A stretch of DNA of 14,513 nucleotides from Candidatus Woesebacteria bacterium RIFCSPHIGHO2_01_FULL_44_10 (GTDB lineage: Bacteria > Patescibacteriota > Microgenomatia > UBA8517). Positions 1 to 7,010 of this stretch are shown in pieces. The notes under the pieces were generated by a model, which had not been told where the DNA came from, made no database searches, and was given only the letters and a program-made list of their open reading frames with translations. Every line of letters starts with the position of its first letter. Position 1 is the stretch's first letter. Location: positions 1-14,513 of the forward strand of contig MGGO01000033.1 in assembly GCA_001792465.1 (NCBI GenBank), in the 5' to 3' direction. Made by a program: the position numbers and the translations under genes.

Positions 1-659
1 GAGCTGCCGTAAAAGAGATCGCCGCGTTCGTCAATCAGATACGTCTGGGCCGTGTCCGAAATTTTCATCAATTCCAAATAACGCTCGGCTAAAGGTTGCA
101 GTCTCACTGAGGCAGCGATAACCCCGGTAAAAGTGTTATTTTGAAAGACCGGTGAAGCCACCACCACGATTACTTGGCCACGACTTGCCCCCAGCCGCGA
201 CACCACCGGCTGACCGACAAAATGCCCTCCCTCACCCAGCTCTTGTTTCGCCCAGACAAAATAATCCCGGTCAGCCAGGGACGCGCCGATATCCGGTGTC
301 CCCGAGACATTGGCGTTAAACCGCACGACCCCGCTTCTATCGGTCAAGACAACTCCTCCAACCAGGTCACTATCGCGCCATTGCTCGACAAACACCTCCA
401 TATCCTGAAGAGTCTCCGCGTCCCGGCTTTCCAGACTCCCTAACCGCGCCAACACGGCAACTGAATCACCGAAGTCTTGGAAGAAAGCCACAAGACTGGC
501 CGCCTCGGCTCGGGCGATCGTCTGGCGCCGCTGCAAAAGCTGTTGGGTAATTGATATTTTCGCCCCCCGGGCCAAGACCAAATAAAAAACTGTTCCCAAC
601 CCAGCGATTAAAATAAGTCCCAACCAAGCAGTTCGCGTCGACAGCCTGTGCCAAGTCAT
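1..659 (-). CDS. Membrane sensor protein with N-terminal TM helix and Cache-like extracellular domain (partial, C-terminus off left edge)
   Basis: Reading the minus strand from the ATG at 659 gives 219 residues with no stop before the window edge. Residues about 12-30 form a hydrophobic membrane-spanning segment after a short basic N-terminus. The part that follows looks extracytoplasmic: a helix rich in Gln, Arg and Ala (about 38-72), then beta-strand-like segments. These include VGGVVLTDRSGVVRFNANV (about 100-118), the R-D-Y-F-x-W-A stretch (131-137) and a G-x-V-I-A-A-S-V strand (179-186). This is the pattern of dCache_1 ligand-sensing domains found in histidine kinases, chemoreceptors and diguanylate cyclases. 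The output domain lies beyond position 1, so the signalling class cannot be told. The gene diverges from the glycan operon and could report an environmental signal relevant to it (inference). Its GC content appears somewhat higher than that of the operon. No usable Shine-Dalgarno precedes the ATG; the AAGGAGG on this strand is about 24 bases too far upstream. Confidence 0.8.
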   Translation of the reverse strand, partial: MTWHRLSTRTAWLGLILIAGLGTVFYLVLARGAKISITQQLLQRRQTIARAEAASLVAFFQDFGDSVAVLARLGSLESRDAETLQDMEVFVEQWRDSDLVGGVVLTDRSGVVRFNANVSGTPDIGASLADRDYFVWAKQELGEGGHFVGQPVVSRLGASRGQVIVVVASPVFQNNTFTGVIAASVRLQPLAERYLELMKISDTAQTYLIDERGDLFYGS

Positions 660-665
660 GTCTTC

Positions 666-695
666 AAGATAAAGCCTAGATATCCTCCTTGTCAA
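666..695 (-). promoter_or_regulatory. Predicted sigma70-like promoter for the Cache sensor gene (leaderless)
   Basis: On the minus strand, TTGACA (695-690, perfect -35) is followed after 18 bp by TATCTT (671-666, 4/6 match to the -10 consensus). With usual -10 spacing, +1 falls at about 659, exactly on the A of the ATG, so the transcript would have no leader. The -35 overlaps the -35 of the opposing promoter. Confidence 0.5.
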
Positions 696-718
696 ATAGC
701 TGGAGCCTGGCATATAAT
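689..718 (+). promoter_or_regulatory. Predicted sigma70-like promoter for the glycan operon (near-leaderless)
   Basis: TTGTCA (689-694, 5/6 match to the -35 consensus) and TATAAT (713-718, perfect -10) are separated by 18 bp. The expected +1 is near 725, only about 4 bases before the ATG at 729, so no ribosome binding site fits in the leader. It is the only strong promoter seen upstream of about 13.8 kb of co-directional, nearly gapless genes, so it likely drives the operon. Confidence 0.6.
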
Positions 719-728
719 TCTTGGCACT

Positions 729-1511
729 ATGCTCTCGGTCGTCATTCCCGCTTACAAAGATCCACTGGTACACAAAACCATTGACTCGCTGCTTACTAAT
801 GCCGAGGGCGAGATTGAGATTATCCCCGTACTTGACGGCTACTGGCCAGAGACGCCGATCACAAACGACGAAAGAGTCCGCGTGGTCCATTTGGGTAAAA
901 ATCGCGGTATGCGAGGGGCGATTAATGCCGGAGTTGACGTCGCCCGCGGCGAATTTATCATGCGCAGCGATCAGCATTGTGCCTTTGCCAAAGGTTATGA
1001 TCGAATCTTAACTGCAACCTGTCAGCCCAATTGGATTGTGACCGCCACCAGGTACTTTCTAGATCCCATCAAATGGGAAATAATGGATATTCCACCTGTA
1101 ATTTACGAAAAATTAGTCATTCAAGGCAACGTAAAATTTTCTGGCCGGCCCTGGCGAGAGCGAGATGAGGAGCGCAAAGATATCATGATTGACGAAACAA
1201 TGGCCATGCAGGGCTCAATGTGGGTCATGCCGCGTAAGTGGTGGGTAGAGGTCATTGGCGAACTCCAAACCGAAGGCTATGGCCAGATGTACCAGGACAG
1301 TCACGAGATGGTTTTTAAAACCTGGCAAGCCGGCGGAAAAATGATGATTAATAAAAACACTTGGTTTGCCCACAAACACAGAAATTTTGTTGCCGGCCGG
1401 CACGAAGGCACGAAAGAAAACCCTTCCTTAAGAAACGAGAGCGGACTCTACGCCTTAAGTGTCTGGAGAGATTATTACGAAAAAGAAATCCGACCCAAAT
1501 GGGGAATATAA
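729..1511 (+). CDS. Family 2 / GalNAc-transferase-like glycosyltransferase
   Basis: The 260-residue protein opens with the GT-A signature MLSVVIPAYKDP and D36-G37 in the first nucleotide-binding strand. Residues 73-80 (R-G-E-F-I-M-R-S) lead into D81-Q-H83-C. This is a DxH metal/nucleotide motif as in polypeptide GalNAc-transferases, not the usual DxD. Residues 189-203 (QDSHEMVFKTWQAGG) match the second GT2/GT27 motif, where an acidic pair is followed by F-x-x-W-x-x-GG. A C-terminal H-K-H (215-217) may be the third metal ligand. It should transfer a sugar from a nucleotide-sugar donor in the cytoplasm; the acceptor is unknown. The start at 729 was preferred over an in-frame ATG at 648. The 729 start places the VVIPAY strand at the N-terminus as in the family, and the upstream codons run across the predicted promoter. 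First gene of the operon, 16 bp before the next. Confidence 0.85.
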   Translation: MLSVVIPAYKDPLVHKTIDSLLTNAEGEIEIIPVLDGYWPETPITNDERVRVVHLGKNRGMRGAINAGVDVARGEFIMRSDQHCAFAKGYDRILTATCQPNWIVTATRYFLDPIKWEIMDIPPVIYEKLVIQGNVKFSGRPWRERDEERKDIMIDETMAMQGSMWVMPRKWWVEVIGELQTEGYGQMYQDSHEMVFKTWQAGGKMMINKNTWFAHKHRNFVAGRHEGTKENPSLRNESGLYALSVWRDYYEKEIRPKWGI

Positions 1512-1527
1512 TTGAAAAGATATTAAG

Positions 1528-2739
1528 ATGTGTGGGATTTTAGTTTACAAGAACAAGGGCAATAATTTTTACATTCAAAAAAGAGGGCAGGATTTTACAA
1601 GTAAAGTTAAAAGAGACGGTTTTACTTTTGTCCATAATCTCCTGCACATTACCGGGCAATTCACTCCCCAACCATACATTGAGGATGACATCGTTTGCCT
1701 TTACAACGGCGAGATCTACAATCACAAGTTTGCCAGAAGTGACGGCGAAAACCTGATTCCGCTTTACAAAAAGTACGGCACTGATTTTCCTAAGCACCTA
1801 GACGGTGAGTGGGCCATTGCTCTCTATGACTTTAACAACAAACTAGCTCTTTTTGCAACAGATTTATTTGCCACAAAACCACTGTGGAGAAACGGGTTGG
1901 AGTGCGCCAGTTACGAGTCTGGCGTGGGAGGCAGAAAGATCCCGGCCAATACTGTTGAGATTGTTCACTTTGATGGGCGTGAGGAGTCAAAAACAATCCA
2001 CGAATGGGATTTAAACCAACACAAAGACACTTACGACGACTGGATCGTGGCCTTTGAAAAAGCGGTCCAAAAGCGAGTGACTAAAGACTGCTTCTTGGGA
2101 GTTTCTTCCGGCTATGACAGCGGCGCCATTGTTTGCGCTCTTACTAAACAGGGTGTGGACTTTAAGGCTTACTTAATTCATGATCGTGAGGAGATAGGAG
2201 TTTTAACTCAAAGAATGAAACTCCTCCCAGATCATCAATACCTCCCCCGCTCGACTGACTTTGAAGAAGACCGAGTCTGGGTAAAAACCGGGGTTGAAAA
2301 TTTTAGTTACAAAGGCGGTGAGGGCAGCCTCCAAGATGACACCGCGGCGATTGCCCTTTCCAAAATCTGCCGTCTGGCCCACGGGGAGGGCCGCAAAGTT
2401 TATTTAAGCGGCCAGGGCGCCGACGAAATCATCGCCGATTACGCTCTTTGGCCCAAACAAAGCACTTTTAAAGGTAAATTCCCCCAAAAACTAACTCTAT
2501 GGAAAAATTTTTACGATTTCTGCCAATATAACTATTTGGGTAAAGAAGAGTATGTGGCCGGCAGCCATTCCATCGAGACCCGCTATCCCTTCTTAGATCG
2601 CGCCGTAGTTCAAGAATTTTTATGGCTCAAACCAGAACTTAAGAATAAAAACTATAAAGCACCACTACATGAATATTTAACGAGAAATAGTTTTCCCTTT
2701 GCCGAAGGGGTTAAAATAGGACTGGGAGTCAGGACATGA
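1528..2739 (+). CDS. Asparagine-synthase-like amidotransferase (class II glutaminase plus ATP-PPase domain)
   Basis: The 403-residue protein has two domains. Residues 1 to about 150 are an N-terminal-nucleophile glutamine amidotransferase: Cys2 directly after Met, RGQD (19-22, family RGPD), YNGEIYN (59-65) and LDGEWAIALYD (91-101). Residues about 170-400 are the ATP-pyrophosphatase domain: PP-loop SSGYDSG (193-199), SGQGADE further on and ETRYPFLD near the end. AsnB activates a carboxylate with ATP and amidates it with glutamine nitrogen. In a glycan cluster the substrate may be a sugar acid, not aspartate (inference). It is shorter than AsnB (about 550). In a gapless alignment to E. coli AsnB recalled from memory, the glutamine-binding Arg of the H-E-R-L-S motif is Leu38, so glutaminase activity may be altered. 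No Shine-Dalgarno; the start is fixed by Cys2. Ends in an ATGA overlap with the next gene. Confidence 0.88.
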   Translation: MCGILVYKNKGNNFYIQKRGQDFTSKVKRDGFTFVHNLLHITGQFTPQPYIEDDIVCLYNGEIYNHKFARSDGENLIPLYKKYGTDFPKHLDGEWAIALYDFNNKLALFATDLFATKPLWRNGLECASYESGVGGRKIPANTVEIVHFDGREESKTIHEWDLNQHKDTYDDWIVAFEKAVQKRVTKDCFLGVSSGYDSGAIVCALTKQGVDFKAYLIHDREEIGVLTQRMKLLPDHQYLPRSTDFEEDRVWVKTGVENFSYKGGEGSLQDDTAAIALSKICRLAHGEGRKVYLSGQGADEIIADYALWPKQSTFKGKFPQKLTLWKNFYDFCQYNYLGKEEYVAGSHSIETRYPFLDRAVVQEFLWLKPELKNKNYKAPLHEYLTRNSFPFAEGVKIGLGVRT

Positions 2740-4025
2740 CTAAATTCATTATCAGAAATGACGACGTTGGTACTGATACCAATCTCGCCAAACTCAAAAA
2801 ATTTTGCGAGATTTGTGACAACTATGGTTACAAGATCATTCAGGCTATAACCCCTATCGGAACCTGTGGCAAGTATGCGCGCTCACATCTAACAAACGAT
2901 CAAATTAGGCTTCTCTCTTTTAAAAAACTCGAAGAGAACGAGGAACTTATTAACTATCTTAGAAACAGAAATGATCTGATTGCAGTCCACGGACTTTGGC
3001 ATACCCACGAACCGCCGGAAAGCGAAATCGCCATCGCCAAATCGATTCTGGAAGGTTTAGGGCTAACTCCAACCTACTTCGTTCCTCCATTCAATGAAGG
3101 TGATTATCCTGAGACGGTCGTTGGACTGACCACTTGTCAGTTGGACTTAAATAAAGGAGAACTCCTTGAAACTTTCCTCAAAGCGGGTACGCCAACCGCC
3201 CCGATCATGTATCTCCATTCCTGGCGATTTGACAGAAATTATAAATTTGATGACCTTGACAAGTGCCTGGCTAGATTATCTAAAGAGACAAACCAAGACC
3301 AGACGATCGTCGAGAATAACAACACATACTTCTCTAATCCGAAGAACGTCCGGCAGTACACTCTAGAGGAGGGTCTACGGAATATCGAACGTGATTTGAT
3401 AAGCGAGTTCATGCCTAAGCCACCCGCACAACTTATTGATCTGGGGTGTGGTGGTGGCCGAACATCGGGGTCTTTGGCAAAGGCTGGCTACGCCGTGACG
3501 GCGATTGATTTATCCCAACCGCTTATTGAACGTGCACGGGAGCGATATCCTGGACTTGATTTTCGGATCATGAATGCCGCTGCCCTGGAGTTTCCGAACA
3601 AAAGCTTTGACGCAGCGCTTTTTAGTTTTAACGGCATAGATGGCTTGTTTCCGCTGACTGATCGCCTGCGCTGTCTTGCCGAGGTGTGGCGTGTACTTAA
3701 ACCAGGGGGTGTGTTTATCATGAGTACTCATAATCTCCTCGGTCACGTTTTCGGCGGTGGCTCCGACCGCGACAACTTTAAAAATATTATCCGGATCGTC
3801 ACCGCTCAGAAACAAAATCCGCATTTGTATGATTGGTACGTCAAGTACGATGCCTACGGTGGCCCTCAATTCTTGTTCAGCGCGCCTCCTTCCACGACGC
3901 GCGACCAATTAGTCAGTGCAGGGTTTGAAATTCTTGACATCCGAGGCAAGACTGGAAGTAGCGAGAATCACATTTTCTGGCATGAACCTCATGTCACTTT
4001 TATCGCCAAAAAAAGTGGGTCGTAG
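2736..4025 (+). CDS. Fusion: polysaccharide-deacetylase-like domain plus SAM-dependent methyltransferase
   Basis: The 429-residue protein joins two domains. Residues 1 to about 185 resemble the polysaccharide deacetylase / DUF2334 (NodB-like) fold: N-D-D at 8-10, H-G-L-W-H (85-89) supplying the metal His pair, Y-F-V-P-P-F-N (114-120) and a late H161. Residues about 205-429 form a class I methyltransferase of the Methyltransf_11/25 type: motif I LIDLGCGGG (233-241), the acidic AdoMet-ribose residue D258, FDAALFSFN (291-299) and LKPGG (321-325). The two domains would remove an acyl group from a sugar and methylate a sugar or related acceptor (inference). The start overlaps the previous stop as ATGA, with a weak GGAG/AGGA upstream. 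By hand count, 2761-3120 is about 44% GC and 3421-3900 about 51%, suggesting the methyltransferase half has a separate origin. Its acceptor is not evident. Confidence 0.75.
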   Translation: MTKFIIRNDDVGTDTNLAKLKKFCEICDNYGYKIIQAITPIGTCGKYARSHLTNDQIRLLSFKKLEENEELINYLRNRNDLIAVHGLWHTHEPPESEIAIAKSILEGLGLTPTYFVPPFNEGDYPETVVGLTTCQLDLNKGELLETFLKAGTPTAPIMYLHSWRFDRNYKFDDLDKCLARLSKETNQDQTIVENNNTYFSNPKNVRQYTLEEGLRNIERDLISEFMPKPPAQLIDLGCGGGRTSGSLAKAGYAVTAIDLSQPLIERARERYPGLDFRIMNAAALEFPNKSFDAALFSFNGIDGLFPLTDRLRCLAEVWRVLKPGGVFIMSTHNLLGHVFGGGSDRDNFKNIIRIVTAQKQNPHLYDWYVKYDAYGGPQFLFSAPPSTTRDQLVSAGFEILDIRGKTGSSENHIFWHEPHVTFIAKKSGS

Positions 4026-4035
4026 ATACCAAAAT

Positions 4036-4761
4036 ATGAATATAGACGAAGCCAAGAAAACAATAAAAGAATTAAATCTTACCCCAATCATGGGTATCTG
4101 GCATTACTCCTTTAATTTCGAGCATTTCTATGACCAGATGAATTTTGACGATGGAAAGATCTTTGCAGATAGACCCGTCAACCAATGGTCTCCTCGGCCG
4201 ATATTTACCAACAAGAAGGTCGATAGAGCCGGCAAGATCCCGGGTAAAAAACCGTTTTGGATGTGTGAGCTAACGACCTTCGACGGATTTCTTAAAAGGA
4301 GAGACAAATTAAGCAAGAGGGGAAAAAGCCACTTCCCGACTACTAAATCATTCGCCAGAAAAGACAGTTTACTTGAAGGAAAACTAGTTACTAAAAATTT
4401 TGACAAAGATTATTTCATTGGCGTCTATGACAGCCTCCTAAGACCCGGCCACATGATTGGAATCGACCTGGTCAACAACCTCCATAAAAATAATAAAGGC
4501 CTGCCCGAGGCTTGGCTAAAAACCATTGAGCTCGACGCCGGTGGCGTCAAAGCTATTGGCCTCATCATCGATGATCACAAGAGCAATTCCCTTTTCAATC
4601 TCGCCAGTGTTTTGGATAAAAACAGTTGGGGGCTTTATCTACTGGCCCTCTGGATCAAGGATTGCTGTGAGCGGGGTATCAAGTTTGTCGACTGCGGCAT
4701 CAGTGAAACTTATGGCTACTACAAAGACGCTTTTTTTCTGGATACCGTCGGCAACATTTAA
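4036..4761 (+). CDS. GNAT/FemAB-like acyltransferase-type protein
   Basis: The 241-residue protein has no membrane segment. Its C-terminal part carries the best clue: a helix around W198-G-L-Y-L-L-A-L-W, then E212-R-G-I-K-F-V-D-C-G, then S223 ... Y228-Y-K. The pattern a-I-x-x-x-x-E-x-G-x-x-x-x-D-x-G-x-S ... YK-x-x-F is typical of the C-terminal GNAT fold of FemAB-like and BioF2-like acyltransferases. These use acyl-CoA, aminoacyl-tRNA or similar donors. The N-terminal half (to about 120) is rich in Trp, Phe and Lys and was not recognised. A role in adding an acyl or aminoacyl group to a sugar amine fits the cluster but is inference. The ATG at 4036 was chosen over in-frame ATGs upstream (from 3916) because those lie inside the previous gene, which ends 10 bp before; no Shine-Dalgarno is seen. 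Confidence 0.5.
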   Translation: MNIDEAKKTIKELNLTPIMGIWHYSFNFEHFYDQMNFDDGKIFADRPVNQWSPRPIFTNKKVDRAGKIPGKKPFWMCELTTFDGFLKRRDKLSKRGKSHFPTTKSFARKDSLLEGKLVTKNFDKDYFIGVYDSLLRPGHMIGIDLVNNLHKNNKGLPEAWLKTIELDAGGVKAIGLIIDDHKSNSLFNLASVLDKNSWGLYLLALWIKDCCERGIKFVDCGISETYGYYKDAFFLDTVGNI

Positions 4762-4765
4762 AAAT

Positions 4766-5371
4766 ATGTCAAAAATAGTTGTCTACACCGCCATTACCAA
4801 CGCCAAAGACGTGCCCCGGAGCGACATCCAGGTACTTTCAGGCTACAATAAATTCGCAAGCCCGGTCATGAACGCCAAAATTTACAAGGTTCTTCCTCAC
4901 AAATTTCTTGATTACGACATAAGTATTTGGGTAGACGGCAATATATTTCTAAACGTGCCTGCTGAAAAACTGGTTGATGAATGGCTGGGAGAAGCAGATA
5001 TGGCAGTTTTTGAGCATTATCATCGTAGAGATCTTAGTTGGGAAGCAATGATGCTAAATTCAACCTTTAAACACAGGACCCCCTGGGTTATCGATGAAGT
5101 TAATAGACAAATTAAGCATTACGAAAAAATCGGCATGCCAGCCAAAGAAGAAGTAGTTATGGGAGGAATGCTCATCCGCCGTAATATCCCGATAGTCAAT
5201 CAATTTAATGAAGCCTGGTGGGCCGAGATTTGCCGGTGGAGTCAAAGAGATCAACTAAGCTTCCCGATTGTAAAGAGACAATTCCCAAACTTAAAACTAA
5301 ATATTATTAAAGGCAGCATAAAAAGCCATCCCTATCTAAAATACCAAGACCATGCGCACTACAATACTTGA
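4766..5371 (+). CDS. DUF616 / TOD1-MUCI70-like glycosyltransferase domain protein
   Basis: The 201-residue protein matches the DUF616 pattern, first known from plant glycosyltransferases such as TOD1 and MUCI70 and also found in bacteria. It starts KIVVYTAITN (3-12). The S-I-W-V-D-G-N strand (53-59) is the place where family members have W-x-D-G-x. H84 ... H86-R-R (H-x-x-R-x-x) follows, then a G-G-x-x-I-R-R strand (133-139). The conserved W151-W-x-E-I ... S159-Q-R-D-Q-L-S-F (159-166) closes the core. It likely transfers a sugar from a nucleotide-sugar in the cytoplasm; donor and acceptor are unknown. The ATG at 4766, 4 bp after the previous stop, puts the first beta strand at the N-terminus. 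An in-frame ATG at 4526 would add an unrelated Ser-rich stretch inside the preceding gene. Confidence 0.75.
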   Translation: MSKIVVYTAITNAKDVPRSDIQVLSGYNKFASPVMNAKIYKVLPHKFLDYDISIWVDGNIFLNVPAEKLVDEWLGEADMAVFEHYHRRDLSWEAMMLNSTFKHRTPWVIDEVNRQIKHYEKIGMPAKEEVVMGGMLIRRNIPIVNQFNEAWWAEICRWSQRDQLSFPIVKRQFPNLKLNIIKGSIKSHPYLKYQDHAHYNT

Positions 5372-5374
5372 TAT

Positions 5375-6211
5375 ATGAAAATACTTTTAGTTCACGCCGA
5401 CCAATATCCTTGGGCTACAACCCATAGGGCCGAGATTTTCAAAAAACTGTGGAAAAGTGACGAAGTAGACATTGCCCACTATCGTAGCTTACCCGATGGA
5501 AACAAGTATAGCGTTATTCATTTCTTATTTAGCGGCGCTGTCGGCAGGGCAAAGGATTATATTCTCGAAAATAAAAACAAGGTCTTCACTACCCTAGCCT
5601 CACAAAGAACTCTGGATGAATACTACGACAAACTGCCGGTTTTAATCGAAATTTATAAAAAAACAGTTTGCTGTGTCGCTCAAAATCCGGCGCTGGCCAG
5701 AAAACTCAAGAAATTAATTAAACAAAATAACGTAATTTATATTCCCAACGGTGTCGATGAAAAACTTTTTAACCGCAAGTTTGTCGTTGGCTTTGTCGGG
5801 CACGATATGGACAGCTCAGATCACAAGGGTTTTAAATTAATTAAACAGGCATGCGGTGAACTTGGGCTGAAACTAATTGACTCTTATGGATGGCATCGAA
5901 GGAGTGTAAAACCTCTTAAGGCAATGCCCAACTTTTATAAAAGCATAGACTGCCTTGTACTAGCAAGCAGGAGCGAGGGCTGCAACAACCCGACGCTTGA
6001 AGCTTTGGCTATGAATAAGCCGGTAATTTCGACTAGGGCCGGGATTGCCGAGGAATTAGAAGGCGTTACTCTGGTCGAGCGCGACGTCGAAAGCATCAAA
6101 AAGGCTTTGAGGAAGCTAAGCGGTAGAATTCAAATACTGGAAAAATATACCTGGAAAAAAGTTGCTAAAAGGTATCATGAACTATATGAAACTCTCATAC
6201 TTCGCAGCTGA
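5375..6211 (+). CDS. GT4-type (glycosyl transferases group 1) glycosyltransferase
   Basis: The 278-residue protein has GT-B architecture. The N-terminal Rossmann half starts KILLVHADQYPW (2-13). IPNGVD (123-128) marks the linker, and the C-terminal donor-binding half begins FVVGFVGHD (136-144). The signature E201-G-C-N-N-P-T-L-E-A (201-210), followed by A-M-N-K-P-V-I-S-T-R-A-G, is the family E-x7-E motif that binds the nucleotide-sugar phosphates and ribose. At 278 residues it is shorter than the usual 350-400, with a reduced acceptor-binding domain. It starts 3 bp after the previous stop with no Shine-Dalgarno. Its last nine codons overlap the next gene by 26 bp in another frame. Confidence 0.85.
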   Translation: MKILLVHADQYPWATTHRAEIFKKLWKSDEVDIAHYRSLPDGNKYSVIHFLFSGAVGRAKDYILENKNKVFTTLASQRTLDEYYDKLPVLIEIYKKTVCCVAQNPALARKLKKLIKQNNVIYIPNGVDEKLFNRKFVVGFVGHDMDSSDHKGFKLIKQACGELGLKLIDSYGWHRRSVKPLKAMPNFYKSIDCLVLASRSEGCNNPTLEALAMNKPVISTRAGIAEELEGVTLVERDVESIKKALRKLSGRIQILEKYTWKKVAKRYHELYETLILRS

Positions 6212-7010
6212 ACCGTATTTACAAAGTAGGGACCAGCACTTAATGCTTGGCTCTTCCATCATTAGAGCCCAACAAATTGCCGAGTATTTAGGCGCAAAGT
6301 ATAACCCAAGAAGCGGCTGGGAAAATGACGTTTGCATCTGGGTCAAACCTGATTTGGAGGCAGAGAGCGCCTATGTCAAAACCGCCGGCAGCAAAACTTA
6401 CCTTGATATGATCGATTACAGCCGCTATGTCCACTGGCTGCGCGACCACCCCGATGAGCGGGGAATTGTTTCCTCTCAATTTGCTTATGACATCCTAAAA
6501 GAAGAAATGCCCGGCAGGATTGTACTCATTCCCCAACAGCACTGCAACTTTGAAAATTTTGTTCGGAGGCGAAAAAAAATTGCCAATGTGGGGGTTATCG
6601 GCTCACCGCGAAGTTTTAAATATCCCCTGGCTGAAATTGGGAAGCGGTTAGAACAAATCGGATTGCGCTTAATCACAAACTTTAATTTCCAAACTCGCCA
6701 GGACGTCACTGATTTTTATAAAAAAATCGATATTCAGATTATTTGGTATACCCGAAGGATGTTCCTCAAAACCCCTTTAAAAATTATCAACGCCGCCTCA
6801 TTTGGCATCCCTTCCGTTGCGGCTCCTCATGACGGCTACAAAGAGGTCGACGACTATTATCTTAAGGCCAGAACTATCGACCAGCTGATAAGCGAGGTCA
6901 AAAGGCTCAAAAATCCGCAAAATTATAAAGCTGCGACGAAAAATCTACTGGGTATGGCAGCCAAATACCATATCAAAAAGATCGCCAAACTCTACAAACA
7001 ACTAGTATGA
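6186..7010 (+). CDS. GT-B-like glycosyltransferase, paralogue 1
   Basis: The 274-residue protein is a paralogue of the product of 7897-8733; both share an S-[YF]-F-A start and L/F-x-G-S-S-[IL]-I-R. The C-terminal half looks like the donor-binding half of a GT-B enzyme. It has IPQQHCNFE (115-123), V-G-V-I-G-S-P (135-141), N-F-Q-T-R-Q-D-V-x-D-F-Y-K (167-179), and P197-L-K-I-I-N-A-A-S-F-G-I-P-S (197-210). The last of these corresponds to the K-x-x-E/N-A-x-x-x-G-x-P region of GT4 proteins, with Asn where Glu is usual. The first 100 residues resemble a compact acceptor domain. Function is inferred as sugar transfer. The start at 6186 was chosen over 6162 because it aligns with the paralogue's N-terminus; it lies inside the end of the previous gene (26 bp overlap). 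Confidence 0.7.
   Translation: MKLSYFAAEPYLQSRDQHLMLGSSIIRAQQIAEYLGAKYNPRSGWENDVCIWVKPDLEAESAYVKTAGSKTYLDMIDYSRYVHWLRDHPDERGIVSSQFAYDILKEEMPGRIVLIPQQHCNFENFVRRRKKIANVGVIGSPRSFKYPLAEIGKRLEQIGLRLITNFNFQTRQDVTDFYKKIDIQIIWYTRRMFLKTPLKIINAASFGIPSVAAPHDGYKEVDDYYLKARTIDQLISEVKRLKNPQNYKAATKNLLGMAAKYHIKKIAKLYKQLV

Noticed and set aside
174..443. Plus-strand open frame opposite the Cache sensor gene
   Set aside because: Pro/His-rich translation with no recognisable features; the minus-strand frame reads as a coherent TM plus Cache protein across the whole interval.
684..690. Perfect AAGGAGG Shine-Dalgarno-like sequence on the minus strand
   Set aside because: It lies about 24 bases from the sensor ATG, with no ATG, GTG or TTG at proper spacing, and it overlaps the promoter spacer; judged coincidental.
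1507..1512. Perfect TATAAT just before the amidotransferase gene as an internal promoter
   Set aside because: No acceptable -35 box at 16-19 bp upstream and no TG extension; it overlaps a stop codon in AT-rich sequence. Weak secondary promoter possible but not supported.
3510..3908. 132-codon minus-strand frame inside the methyltransferase half of the fusion
   Set aside because: The plus strand has clear methyltransferase motifs; this is an antisense shadow favoured by the higher GC there.
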